Shown here in pieces: positions 1 through 7,170 of a stretch of DNA of 31,300 nt; positions within the stretch are counted from its first letter, which is position 1, and the number at the start of each line of letters is the position of its first letter. Below the pieces are notes generated by a model. It worked only from the letters and a program-made list of their open reading frames with translations. It ran no database searches and was not told where the DNA came from. The DNA lies in IMG/VR virus record IMGVR_UViG_3300042465_001285, positions 1 to 31,300 of that record, one strand, 5' to 3'. Source of the DNA: a virus. The position numbers and the translations under genes were made by a program.

Positions 1-1582
1 CGCCGAACAATATGCCAAAGCTCAAGCGGCAATAAGAGCGGCCAGTACAGAATCAAAGTTAATTGTTGAAAAATCATCAAATGAAAAAGTAAATTTTCAA
101 CTTAAAGAACAACAAATCGGAAGGGAAGAAGAAGAAGAAGCAAAACGAAAAGCCGAAGAAGCAAAACAACGCGCGGAACAAGCGAGACAAAAAGCGGAAC
201 AAAGAAAAAATGAAGAAATAAAAAGACGTCAAGATTTATTAAAAAATCTAAATGACAACATTAATCGTGAAATAGAAATTCGCGAAAATCTTGAAGATAG
301 CAAAATTAAATTAATGGACGAAGGACTTGAAAAAGAAGTCGCAACCTTAAATGAAACTTATGGCGACTGGCGTCAAGAATTATTAAACAAATCAATTCAA
401 AACGAAATTGAAGCTTTGGATCAAAAGTTTACAAAAGGCAAAATGAGCGAGATTGAATATCGCGCCGAATTGGAAAAAATAAATTTAAGCGCTGTTGAAA
501 AATTATCGGAAAGCGAAAAGGAATTAATTACCGCAAAGGAATTAGAACTTCAAAAAGAAATTTTAAAACTTAAAAAAACCAAGGACGATGCGGAATTATT
601 AGCAGCTGCGGAATTGGAAACCAAAAAATTGGAATTAAGAAAGCAATTTCAAACATTGGTAAACGATGAATTTGAAAATGAAAAAATGAATTTCATTGAT
701 TCTCAAAAAGAACAGTTAAAACAACTTGAAGAAGGTTTAAAAACCGAAGCGATTACCAAAGCGGAATATGACCAGGCGATTATTAAAATGGAAAAGGATA
801 AAATCAAAACGCTTGAAGATATAAACAAAAAAGCTTTGGACGCCAAAAAACTTGCGGAACAAGCGCAACGCGAAGAAAATTTAAAAGGAGTTACGGAAGG
901 ACTTGCCAAAGCGCAACAAGTTTTGGATCAAGTTAAAATCGTAAATGATTTATTAAATGAAATCGGCGCGGCGCGAATCAACAAGATTACCAAAGAACGT
1001 GACGAAGATCTTGAAAGTATTGAAGCTCAAAAACAAGCGGAATTAAATGCCGAAGGATTGACCGCCGAACAAAAGACATCCATTGAAGAAAAGTTCGCAA
1101 AGCAAAAATATGCGGTTCAATTGGACGCGTTCAACAAAGAAGATAAAATCAACCGCGCAAAATTTAACCGAGACAAAGCGATAAAGCTTGCGCAAGTTGG
1201 AATGGACACGGCATCGGCAATCGTTAAAGGAATCGCACAATTCGGGCCGCCACCTTCGCCGGGTGGTATTGCTGCAATCGCATCGGCCGGAATTATCGGA
1301 GTGACGCAAGCGCTTGCAATTGCGAATCAAAAATACCAGGGCGGAACGGCGCCCACAATGCCGAGCGTTTCCGGTGGTGGTGGTGGTGGTGGTGGTGGAT
1401 CAATGGCCGGAACAAGCGGTTCAAGTTTTACCGCATCAACATCGACAACATCGACGTCAACGAATGGACTTCTTCAAGATGCACAAACCGCATCGCAACC
1501 GGTTCAAGTTTTTGTTTTGGAAAATGATATTTCATCTACTCAAAACAAGGTGGCCGTTCAAGAACAAAAGTCAAGTTTTTGA
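1..1582 (+). CDS. Tape measure protein, C-terminal part (5' end outside window)
   Basis: This frame is open from base 2 to the TGA at 1580-1582 and has no start inside the window (526 residues seen). The first 110 residues are charged and glutamate/lysine-rich with heptad-like spacing, followed by more long coiled coil. Near residues 400-445 lies a hydrophobic, Ala/Ile/Gly-rich segment (IVKGIAQFGPPPSPGGIAA), and the tail is rich in Gly, Ser and Thr. This coiled-coil plus late hydrophobic layout is typical of tape measure proteins of Bacteroidetes phages, which set tail length and sit inside the tail tube. The N-terminal half is almost certainly the open frame at 30238-31300. Together they give at least 880 residues, which by the usual 0.15 nm per residue suggests a tail near 130 nm. 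Its last 47 bases overlap the reverse-strand gene. Confidence 0.8.
   Translation, partial: AEQYAKAQAAIRAASTESKLIVEKSSNEKVNFQLKEQQIGREEEEEAKRKAEEAKQRAEQARQKAEQRKNEEIKRRQDLLKNLNDNINREIEIRENLEDSKIKLMDEGLEKEVATLNETYGDWRQELLNKSIQNEIEALDQKFTKGKMSEIEYRAELEKINLSAVEKLSESEKELITAKELELQKEILKLKKTKDDAELLAAAELETKKLELRKQFQTLVNDEFENEKMNFIDSQKEQLKQLEEGLKTEAITKAEYDQAIIKMEKDKIKTLEDINKKALDAKKLAEQAQREENLKGVTEGLAKAQQVLDQVKIVNDLLNEIGAARINKITKERDEDLESIEAQKQAELNAEGLTAEQKTSIEEKFAKQKYAVQLDAFNKEDKINRAKFNRDKAIKLAQVGMDTASAIVKGIAQFGPPPSPGGIAAIASAGIIGVTQALAIANQKYQGGTAPTMPSVSGGGGGGGGGSMAGTSGSSFTASTSTTSTSTNGLLQDAQTASQPVQVFVLENDISSTQNKVAVQEQKSSF
1373..1399 (+). repeat. (GGT)n tract encoding nine glycines
   Basis: Eight GGT codons followed by GGA encode nine consecutive glycines in the C-terminal linker of the tape measure protein. 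Such a tract can change length by replication slippage, each step adding or removing one glycine without breaking the frame. Confidence 0.9.
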
Positions 1583-2213
1583 TCCAGTGACCGCCGGCGG
1601 AATTTATGAATTCATCGCTTGAAGAAAAACAACCGTAATCGCGAAGGAACAATTCGGCCTTCGCAATGTCGCCGGTTGGAAGCTTCAAGTTTGTTCCAGG
1701 TCGAATATTTTTTGGTTGATTGGCATTCAAATAAATTGACTTGATGAAATGGTTGTCATTTTGCCAATTAACTTTGTTGAATGTTTTGATTAATTTTTTC
1801 GCATCCATTAACACCGGCGAATGTGTTTCGAAGTTATAAATTGAATGACCAAAGTATTCCAAGAATTCAATCGAATTTTTGCAAGCGATTTGATAATGTC
1901 CCGGATGTTTTGGATTGATAATTAATTCACCGTTATAAATTGGAACATCGGCGCGAAGCTTCGGAGTGACAAAGAAGTCATCATTCATATAAATGAATTT
2001 TCCGCCGATTTCATTTGCAAAGGTTAAAATCTTGTTTGTCACATCGACACCGCGAATCTTTGAAAAGACCGGACAAGGAATATTTTGAACGCCTTCGATT
2101 TCGTCGCCAATTGTGAAAATCTTTGCCAGGGGAAAAGACATTCGAATCCAACGGATTGATTGAATCAATTCAAAATCGGATGTTCGTTTTTTATAAGGGA
2201 ATACAAAAGTCAT
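1536..2213 (-). CDS. Stealth-like sugar-phosphate transferase (GT-A-type)
   Basis: A 225-residue protein, and the only convincing reverse-strand gene in the window. Around residues 11-35 it has the motif DFELIQSIRWI followed by AKIFTIGD. Near residues 73-80 it has FIYMNDDFF. These resemble conserved region 2 of Stealth proteins (ELxxSLRSI...IxIVTDG...FIYLNDDMF), which transfer hexose-1-phosphates in capsule and cell-wall polysaccharide synthesis; the paired Asp after YMN would be metal or substrate ligands. Length is short compared with bacterial Stealth proteins, so only the core is present. It converges with and overlaps the tape measure gene by 47 bases and is divergent from the protease gene. 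It behaves like a moron: an independently expressed cargo gene, perhaps altering host surface glycans. Family assignment is from motif reading only. Confidence 0.7.
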   Translation of the reverse strand: MTFVFPYKKRTSDFELIQSIRWIRMSFPLAKIFTIGDEIEGVQNIPCPVFSKIRGVDVTNKILTFANEIGGKFIYMNDDFFVTPKLRADVPIYNGELIINPKHPGHYQIACKNSIEFLEYFGHSIYNFETHSPVLMDAKKLIKTFNKVNWQNDNHFIKSIYLNANQPKNIRPGTNLKLPTGDIAKAELFLRDYGCFSSSDEFINSAGGHWIKNLTFVLERPPCFE

Positions 2214-2217
2214 CGAA

Positions 2218-2245
2218 CAAAATTACATAATATAATATGAACAAA
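2218..2245 (-). promoter_or_regulatory. Candidate promoter for the reverse-strand gene
   Basis: On the minus strand TTTG (2245-2242), a 16-base spacer and TAATTTTG (2225-2218) match the Bacteroidetes -33/-7 pattern, although the spacer is short. The -7 box ends only four bases before the ATG at 2213, so transcription would begin at or near the start codon and give a leaderless message. Confidence 0.35.
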
Positions 2246-2836
2246 GAAATTCCAACATACGAAATCTCGATTGACCTGAACGATCAAGAAACAACCGTTT
2301 CATTTAATTCACTTGTATCGATGCCGGCGCATGAAAAAAACTTCATGACATTTTCGAAACAAGTTAAATTTGAATTTAACGACGAAGAACAAGTTATCAC
2401 CGGAATCGCTATTTCGGCCGATACGCCAATTTATAGATTCGACCAAGAAACCGGCGAAGAATATTATGTTGTTTTTACCAAGCAAGCAATTAAAGACATT
2501 ATTTTTGATTATGCCAGGAAAGACAATTTCAACAACGTAAATTTGGAACACAATCCGAATCGAATCGTCAAATCAATCTTCATGATTCATTCATATCAAA
2601 TCGACGCGGCAAAAGGATTCACCGCACCGGAAAGATTCAAGGACGCGAATGACGGATCTTGGATCGTATCTTATAAGGTGACCGACAAAGAATTGTTTGA
2701 AAAAGCAAAGAACGGCGAATTTAACGGATTCTCGATTGAAGGCGTTTTCAACTTGATTGACACAAAAGAAGAACAAGAAATGGCGCTAATTTTTACCGAA
2801 TTATTAAAGTTAAAATTACAAATCGCGAACAATTAA
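2237..2836 (+). CDS. Prohead (capsid maturation) serine protease, XkdF-like
   Basis: 199 residues. The motif NLEHN near residue 103 and GFSIEGVF near residue 163 match the histidine and the serine (GxSxEG) of phage prohead proteases of the XkdF/S78 type. These cleave the scaffold and sometimes the capsid protein during head maturation. The position directly before scaffold and major capsid genes supports the call. The length is typical. The start at 2237 follows the AT-rich leader ACATAATATA (2225-2234), with no Shine-Dalgarno sequence. The last 20 residues run on past the protease core as an amphipathic tail, possibly the contact to scaffold. Confidence 0.8.
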   Translation: MNKEIPTYEISIDLNDQETTVSFNSLVSMPAHEKNFMTFSKQVKFEFNDEEQVITGIAISADTPIYRFDQETGEEYYVVFTKQAIKDIIFDYARKDNFNNVNLEHNPNRIVKSIFMIHSYQIDAAKGFTAPERFKDANDGSWIVSYKVTDKELFEKAKNGEFNGFSIEGVFNLIDTKEEQEMALIFTELLKLKLQIANN

Positions 2837-2848
2837 ACATAATATATA
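2827..2848 (+). repeat. 22-base direct repeat, copy 1 (leader of scaffold gene)
   Basis: Identical over 22 bases to 9382-9403. It begins in the last codons and stop of the protease gene and ends in the leader of the scaffold gene; its core is ACATAATATA. The core also lies at 2225-2234 before the protease gene. Its placement ahead of late genes suggests a regulatory or initiation signal. Confidence 0.6.
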
Positions 2849-2863
2849 TAAACACAAATAAAC

Positions 2864-3436
2864 ATGAACAAGAATTTTAAAAAAGTAATGGAGTTAATCA
2901 GCGAAATGAAACAATCATTCGCAAGCGCTTCGCAAAAATTCGAACAAGCTACTTTAATGGACGGAACAATCGTTGAATTCGAAATCTTTGAAGTTGGACA
3001 ACCGCTTTTCGTTGTAACGGAAACGGAAACAATACCAGCACCGGAAGGAACACACGCTTTGAGCGGTGAACTTGAAGGCGTTTCGGTTGTTGTTGATGCC
3101 AATGGAATCATTGTTGAAATTATCGACGAGCGTGGAACTGAAGAAGTTGTTTCCGAAGAAGAAGTTGTTGCCGAAGAAATGTCAACCGAAAAGGTTGAAT
3201 CAATAATCAATGCAAAATTAGAATCATTCGCATCAAGCATCGAAGCGGTTGCCGAAATGATGAAAGTTATTGCCGATTCAAACAACAATTTGTCGAATGA
3301 AATCGCGACTTTGAAAGGTGAATTCGAGACCTTCAAATCAGCACCGACAAATAACACAAATGAAGGCGAGAAATTCGCAAAAGTTGGCAACTTGACAGCT
3401 AAACAATTATGGTTGAAAAATAATAAAAATAAATAA
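2864..3436 (+). CDS. Capsid scaffold protein
   Basis: 190 residues between the protease and the major capsid protein, the standard place for a scaffold. Residues 30-85 hold small beta motifs (LMDGTIVEFE, VGQPLFV, PAPEGTHAL, VVDANGIIVEI) that I recognise from scaffold proteins of Bacteroidetes phages. Residues 90-110 are very acidic, and residues 108-160 are predicted coiled coil. It should guide capsid assembly and then be degraded by the upstream protease. The leader carries the 22-base repeat at 2827-2848 and the start is preceded by an A-rich stretch. Only two bases separate its stop from the capsid gene start. Confidence 0.75.
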   Translation: MNKNFKKVMELISEMKQSFASASQKFEQATLMDGTIVEFEIFEVGQPLFVVTETETIPAPEGTHALSGELEGVSVVVDANGIIVEIIDERGTEEVVSEEEVVAEEMSTEKVESIINAKLESFASSIEAVAEMMKVIADSNNNLSNEIATLKGEFETFKSAPTNNTNEGEKFAKVGNLTAKQLWLKNNKNK

Positions 3437-3438
3437 AA

Positions 3439-4410
3439 ATGTCACTAAAAAAATATTTAAAGACGTCGTTTGATTACGATGTTGTTGGACTTGCACCGTA
3501 CACTGACGAGCAAAGAGAAGATTTAATCGTTCGTTCGGTTACCGAAGCGCAAACTTTACAATACATTGCGATTCAACAAGGAATCAAAGGAAGCGAAGAA
3601 TTGAAATTAATGGACGATTCAATCGTTTATCAAACGGCTGATTGTTCAATGACACCAGACGGTGACACCGTGTTCACTGATCGTGCAATTTCAGTTGAAA
3701 CAATCGGTTATATGAAAAGATTTTGTCAAAAGGATCTTGCTGGATTTTGGACGCAATTGGCGTTACAACCTGGAGCAATGGCCGAAGACAAAACACTTCC
3801 TTTCGAAGCGCAAATCACTGATTACCTTTTGAAGCTTCACGCTTTCGAATTGGACAAGTTGATTTGGAACGGTAATAAATTAACCGGAACTGGAAACCTT
3901 GCTTTTATGAACGGATTCCGTCAATTCTTAACGGTTGCTGGTGGTTGTGTTAACTTGAACACTTCATCAACGGCAGCAATAAATGTTGGTAACGCTTACG
4001 ACGTATTTTATGAAGCATTCACCAACACACCAACAAACGTTGCGGAAGGCGAAGAATTCATTTGCATGACGGGACGTGAAAATTTCAACTTGTTATTAAA
4101 GAATTTAGTTGATTTAAATCTTTATCATTTTGCACCAGGGGAATTCGCAACAATGAACGAACTTTTATTACCAGGTTCAAACATGCGAGTTGTTAAAGTG
4201 AACGGATTAAACGGAACTGATAATATCTACACCGGAAAATCAAGTCACTTTGTTTTCGGAACTGATTTATCAAGTGACTTCGAATCTTACGATCTTTGGT
4301 ATTCATTCGACGACGACGTGATTTATTTACGATCTAAATTTAGAGCTGGCGTTCAAGTACCTTTCTTGAATCAAATCGGAGTTTGGAACGGAACAAGTTC
4401 ACCGAGCTAA
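3439..4410 (+). CDS. Major capsid protein
   Basis: 323 residues, directly after the scaffold gene and before a GC hairpin. The length and order (protease, scaffold, this gene) fit an HK97-fold major capsid protein; the N-terminal ten residues are basic and the middle contains the mixed alpha/beta pattern expected, with no membrane segment. Codon use differs a little from neighbours (more GGT, GCT, CGT, CCT), as expected for a very highly expressed gene. I recognise the type from Bacteroidetes phages but cannot name a specific family. No cleavage site could be defined by eye. Confidence 0.75.
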   Translation: MSLKKYLKTSFDYDVVGLAPYTDEQREDLIVRSVTEAQTLQYIAIQQGIKGSEELKLMDDSIVYQTADCSMTPDGDTVFTDRAISVETIGYMKRFCQKDLAGFWTQLALQPGAMAEDKTLPFEAQITDYLLKLHAFELDKLIWNGNKLTGTGNLAFMNGFRQFLTVAGGCVNLNTSSTAAINVGNAYDVFYEAFTNTPTNVAEGEEFICMTGRENFNLLLKNLVDLNLYHFAPGEFATMNELLLPGSNMRVVKVNGLNGTDNIYTGKSSHFVFGTDLSSDFESYDLWYSFDDDVIYLRSKFRAGVQVPFLNQIGVWNGTSSPS

Positions 4411-4433
4411 TTAAATAAATTATAAACAACGAC

Positions 4434-4449
4434 GGCCGGGCAACCGGCC
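4434..4449 (+). terminator. GC hairpin with GCAA tetraloop after capsid gene
   Basis: GGCCGG, loop GCAA, CCGGCC: a perfect six-pair stem closed by a GNRA tetraloop, 24 bases after the capsid stop. No U-run follows (TTCATT), so it may act as a weak or partial terminator or as a 3' end stabiliser that sets capsid message levels apart from the next gene. Confidence 0.55.
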
Positions 4450-4469
4450 TTCATTAAAAAAATAGAAAA

Positions 4470-5003
4470 ATGAGTTTATGTGATATGATCGCCGGTTATA
4501 ATGACCGGACATGTACAAACGGAAAAGGCGGAATCAAGTCGGTTTTATTGTTTCCTTTGGGTGCGGTGACCGCTTCGACTGTTTTAGCAAATGAAGTAAC
4601 GGCCTTGACTGTTTCCGGTGAAACATTCCTTTACAAGTTGAAAAGCAATTTGTCAAGTTACACCGCACCAATAAAAGTTGACAAGAACAACGGAACGCTT
4701 TGGTATGAACAATCTTTGTCAATGATCCTTGCATCCGATAATAAAGAATTAAGAAGTGAAATTCACTTGTTGGCACAAAACGAAGTTGTTTGTTTGGTTG
4801 AAAATGCTGACGGAACAATTGTTGCGCTTGGATTCGGCGAAGGACTTCAAATCGCGGATGCGAATGAATACACTTCCGGCGTTCTTAAAAGCGACCGACG
4901 TGGACATGTTGTTGTTCTTAATGGAATGGAAAACGACGAAGTGCCTGACGTTGCGCCAGCACTATATGCAACATTATTGTTACAACAATCACCGATTATT
5001 TAA
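4470..5003 (+). CDS. Major structural protein, possibly tail tube
   Basis: 177 residues. The opening MSLCDMIAGYNDRTC and the later GLQIADANEYTSGVLKSDRR belong to a family that follows the capsid gene in many Bacteroidetes phages and is usually listed only as structural. The middle alternates short beta strands. Since a tape measure gene exists, a tail tube protein is needed, and this is the best candidate in the window; a head decoration protein is the main alternative. It ends just before a strong terminator, so protease, scaffold, capsid and this gene form one expression unit. Codon use resembles that of the capsid gene, suggesting high expression. Confidence 0.55.
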   Translation: MSLCDMIAGYNDRTCTNGKGGIKSVLLFPLGAVTASTVLANEVTALTVSGETFLYKLKSNLSSYTAPIKVDKNNGTLWYEQSLSMILASDNKELRSEIHLLAQNEVVCLVENADGTIVALGFGEGLQIADANEYTSGVLKSDRRGHVVVLNGMENDEVPDVAPALYATLLLQQSPII

Positions 5004-5027
5004 GAAGTTTAGTTTGGTTAATTTAAG

Positions 5028-5064
5028 AAGGGAAGGAAAAAATTATTTCTTTCCCTTTTTTTTT
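5028..5064 (+). terminator. Rho-independent terminator
   Basis: AAGGGAAGGAAA (5028-5039) pairs with TTTCTTTCCCTT (5046-5057), twelve pairs with one G-U, over a six-base loop, and runs straight into a nine-T tract (5056-5064). It closes the head-protein unit that begins with the protease. Confidence 0.85.
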
Positions 5065-5078
5065 GTAATTTTAGCACT

Positions 5079-5321
5079 ATGAAAATAAAAAAGGAATTTA
5101 TCGGATCAAAATGTTGGTCAAGTTTATTGTCAAGATGGTTTGTGATTGAAGAATCAAAAGGTGATTTATATTACAATCTTGGAATCTTTGACATTTACGA
5201 AATTGAAAAACCAAAACTAATAAAAAAAGAAAATGTTATTAATACAAAGAAACGGAACAACGCCATTAATAGTGACGGTGACGGAATTGACAACGATCCA
5301 GAATCCGGCGTATTTATTTGA
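5079..5321 (+). CDS. Small phage protein of unknown function, overlapping next gene
   Basis: 80 residues, starting 15 bases after the terminator T-run. The opening resembles short proteins often found at this place in Bacteroidetes phages (MKIKKEFIGSK, then a short beta segment and LYYNLGIFDIYE). The first 50 residues look natural. The last 30 overlap the next gene by 89 bases in another frame and read as a polar calcium-loop-like stretch (SDGDGIDNDPES). TAATTTTA at 5066-5073 is a near match to the -7 box, so a leaderless start here is possible but weak. Function unknown. Confidence 0.55.
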   Translation: MKIKKEFIGSKCWSSLLSRWFVIEESKGDLYYNLGIFDIYEIEKPKLIKKENVINTKKRNNAINSDGDGIDNDPESGVFI

Positions 5322-5604
5322 GTTCATCCATGAACAAAGCTTCAAGGAATATCGATGCGTATTGAATAATATTTCAACCGCAACGCCGCGCTTTGACGAG
5401 TTTATTTTGGTTGACGGGGTTGATGTAAATTTCGATTATAACGGTTACTATATTTATAACATTTACGAACAACAATCGCCGGGAAACCTTGATCCGAATA
5501 ATACCGTGTCAATGGTTGAAACCGGACGCGCCGAAGTCATCGAACTTGATTCGCCGGCTAATGAATACGATTCACCGATTTACTTTAATATATATGAACA
5601 ATAA
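5233..5604 (+). CDS. Small structural protein of Bacteroidetes phages
   Basis: 123 residues. It matches a family I recognise by its plan: MLLIQRNGTTPLIVTVTE, then PAYLFEF, RFDEFILV, YNIYEQQS, NLDP, and a closing VETGRAEV. The pattern is a beta-sandwich-like protein usually placed between tail or connector genes in these phages. The exact role is not established to my knowledge; a tail or baseplate accessory is likely. The A-rich stretch before 5233 supports this start despite the 89-base overlap with the preceding gene. Its 3' end is at 5604, eight bases before the preferred portal start. Confidence 0.65.
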   Translation: MLLIQRNGTTPLIVTVTELTTIQNPAYLFEFIHEQSFKEYRCVLNNISTATPRFDEFILVDGVDVNFDYNGYYIYNIYEQQSPGNLDPNNTVSMVETGRAEVIELDSPANEYDSPIYFNIYEQ

Positions 5605-5611
5605 AATTAAA

Positions 5612-7135
5612 ATGACTTCGCTTTCCTTCCGGAAAGAATTCGTTAAACCGGACGAAGAAAAAGATCGTTCACTTGGATTCATCAAGTGGGGAAAGAAAAA
5701 CGATTATCCGTATTTTTTAATCGACCTTTTCAACGGATCGGCCTGGCATCAAGGAATTGTAAAGACGAAAACTTTCTACATTGCCGGTGGTGGCCTTGAA
5801 GTTGTGACCGGTGACATGCAAGCTTTCATCGACAACCAGTATTCGGACTTCAATATGAACGAAATTTCCGAACAAATGGCTTTTGACTTCGAACTTTTCG
5901 GCGCTTTTGCCGTTAAAGGTACTTGGAATCGCGAAGGATCACGCGTTGCAAAGTGGGAATACTTGGACGTTGATGCAATAAGAATGACCGAAGACGAAAG
6001 ATTTTATTACTTGTCGGACGATTGGACGGCAATGAATCAAAGCGCTGAAAAAACAAACCTTCGAATGTTTCCGGCACTGGATGAAAATAACCGAACCGGA
6101 CAATTCGTAATATATTACAAAGAACCGGCAAAGAAATCAAGAAAAGAAAAAGGAATTTATCCGAAACCAACATACAACGGCGGATTGACGGCGATTCAAA
6201 CGGATTGCGACATCGCAAAGTTCCACATGTACGAGCTTCAAAACGGATTCAAGTCCGGGACGCTGATCAACATGCCGTCCGGATTCCCGGAATCAACCGA
6301 AGAATTAAATCGAATAACCGAATCAATCAAAGGACGAACGCAATCGGTTGAAGATGCTGGCGAAATTATTATCACGTTTTCGGACGGCGCTGATTTAGCG
6401 CCAACGGTTCAACAATTAAACGGAAACGACCTTGACAAGCGTTATGAAGTGACAATGCAATCCGTTCAACAAAACATCTTGGTTGCGCATTCAGTGACCG
6501 CGCCGACATTGTTTGGAGTTATGCAACAAGGATCTTTCAACGCGGCCGAATCCGGCGATTTATTCGAAATATTTAAAACAACATACGTTTCGACAAGACA
6601 AAAACGGATTGAATGGATGTTGAATTACATGGCGGAACTTGGTGGCTATATTGGAACTGTTAAATTGGTTGATGTATTGCCGTTAACTTTGGACAATGGA
6701 ACGACCATTGAACCGGTTGTTGCGGTCAATCCGGCAAATGTATCGGTTGCGCCGGTTGATGCTGCGGTTGATGTTGCGAAATCGGCATTGAATGGATCAC
6801 AAATCGCAAGTTTGATTGAAGTTGCTGCGCAAATTAAGGCCGGAATTTTGACTCAAGATTCCGCATTAAATATAATTTTATCTTCGTTCCCGTCAATCGA
6901 TGAAAGACAAGCGCGAAAAATTGTCGGACTTCCGGCAACCGCTTTTTCAATGTGCAAAAATGACGATGAAATTTCAATCTTTCAAGAATTCGGAGAAAGT
7001 CAAGACGATTACATAGTTTTGGGAAACATTCCAATTGAATGGAACACACCGAACCAAGAAATCATGAAAAGACATGATCAATTGTTTGAAAAAATTGGTG
7101 AAATAACCTTGACGCCTGGCGGTTCGGGAAAGTAA
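5612..7135 (+). CDS. Portal protein (0-frame product)
   Basis: 507 residues from ATG 5612; an in-frame ATG at 5594 would add six residues, and upstream in-frame codons are shadow of the previous gene. The opening LSFRKEFVKPDEEKDRSLGF with IKWGKKNDYPYFL is the recognisable portal start of Bacteroidetes phages. Later segments (YELQNGFKSGTLINMPSGFP; QQNILVAHSVTAPTLFG) fit the stem and wing of the portal ring through which DNA is packaged and ejected. Usual portals of this group carry a further C-terminal region, which here lies in the -1 frame beyond the TAA at 7133-7135. The stop directly follows a slippery heptamer, so this product is probably the majority form and a longer form is made by frameshifting. 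Confidence 0.85.
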   Translation: MTSLSFRKEFVKPDEEKDRSLGFIKWGKKNDYPYFLIDLFNGSAWHQGIVKTKTFYIAGGGLEVVTGDMQAFIDNQYSDFNMNEISEQMAFDFELFGAFAVKGTWNREGSRVAKWEYLDVDAIRMTEDERFYYLSDDWTAMNQSAEKTNLRMFPALDENNRTGQFVIYYKEPAKKSRKEKGIYPKPTYNGGLTAIQTDCDIAKFHMYELQNGFKSGTLINMPSGFPESTEELNRITESIKGRTQSVEDAGEIIITFSDGADLAPTVQQLNGNDLDKRYEVTMQSVQQNILVAHSVTAPTLFGVMQQGSFNAAESGDLFEIFKTTYVSTRQKRIEWMLNYMAELGGYIGTVKLVDVLPLTLDNGTTIEPVVAVNPANVSVAPVDAAVDVAKSALNGSQIASLIEVAAQIKAGILTQDSALNIILSSFPSIDERQARKIVGLPATAFSMCKNDDEISIFQEFGESQDDYIVLGNIPIEWNTPNQEIMKRHDQLFEKIGEITLTPGGSGK

Positions 7136-7170
7136 CTGGGGACGGCGAATCCCCGAAATTCGAAATTCGC
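7126..7170 (+). promoter_or_regulatory. Programmed -1 frameshift signal with H-type pseudoknot
   Basis: The heptamer G_GGA_AAG (7126-7132) has the X_XXY_YYZ form and is the same slippery sequence used in the lambda G/GT tail genes. The 0-frame stop TAA follows at once. After a five-base spacer, GGGGA (7138-7142) pairs with TCCCC (7150-7154). The loop bases GCGAA (7145-7149) can pair with TTCGC (7166-7170), giving a compact H-type pseudoknot with loops of 2, 0 and 11 bases. The -1 frame is then open to 8172. Heptamer, spacing and structure are read directly from the sequence; activity is inferred. Confidence 0.8.

Noticed and set aside
2833-3390. 185-codon reverse-strand frame opposite the scaffold gene
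   Set aside because: Ser/Thr/Ile-rich shadow of a clear scaffold gene; no start context and no family resemblance.
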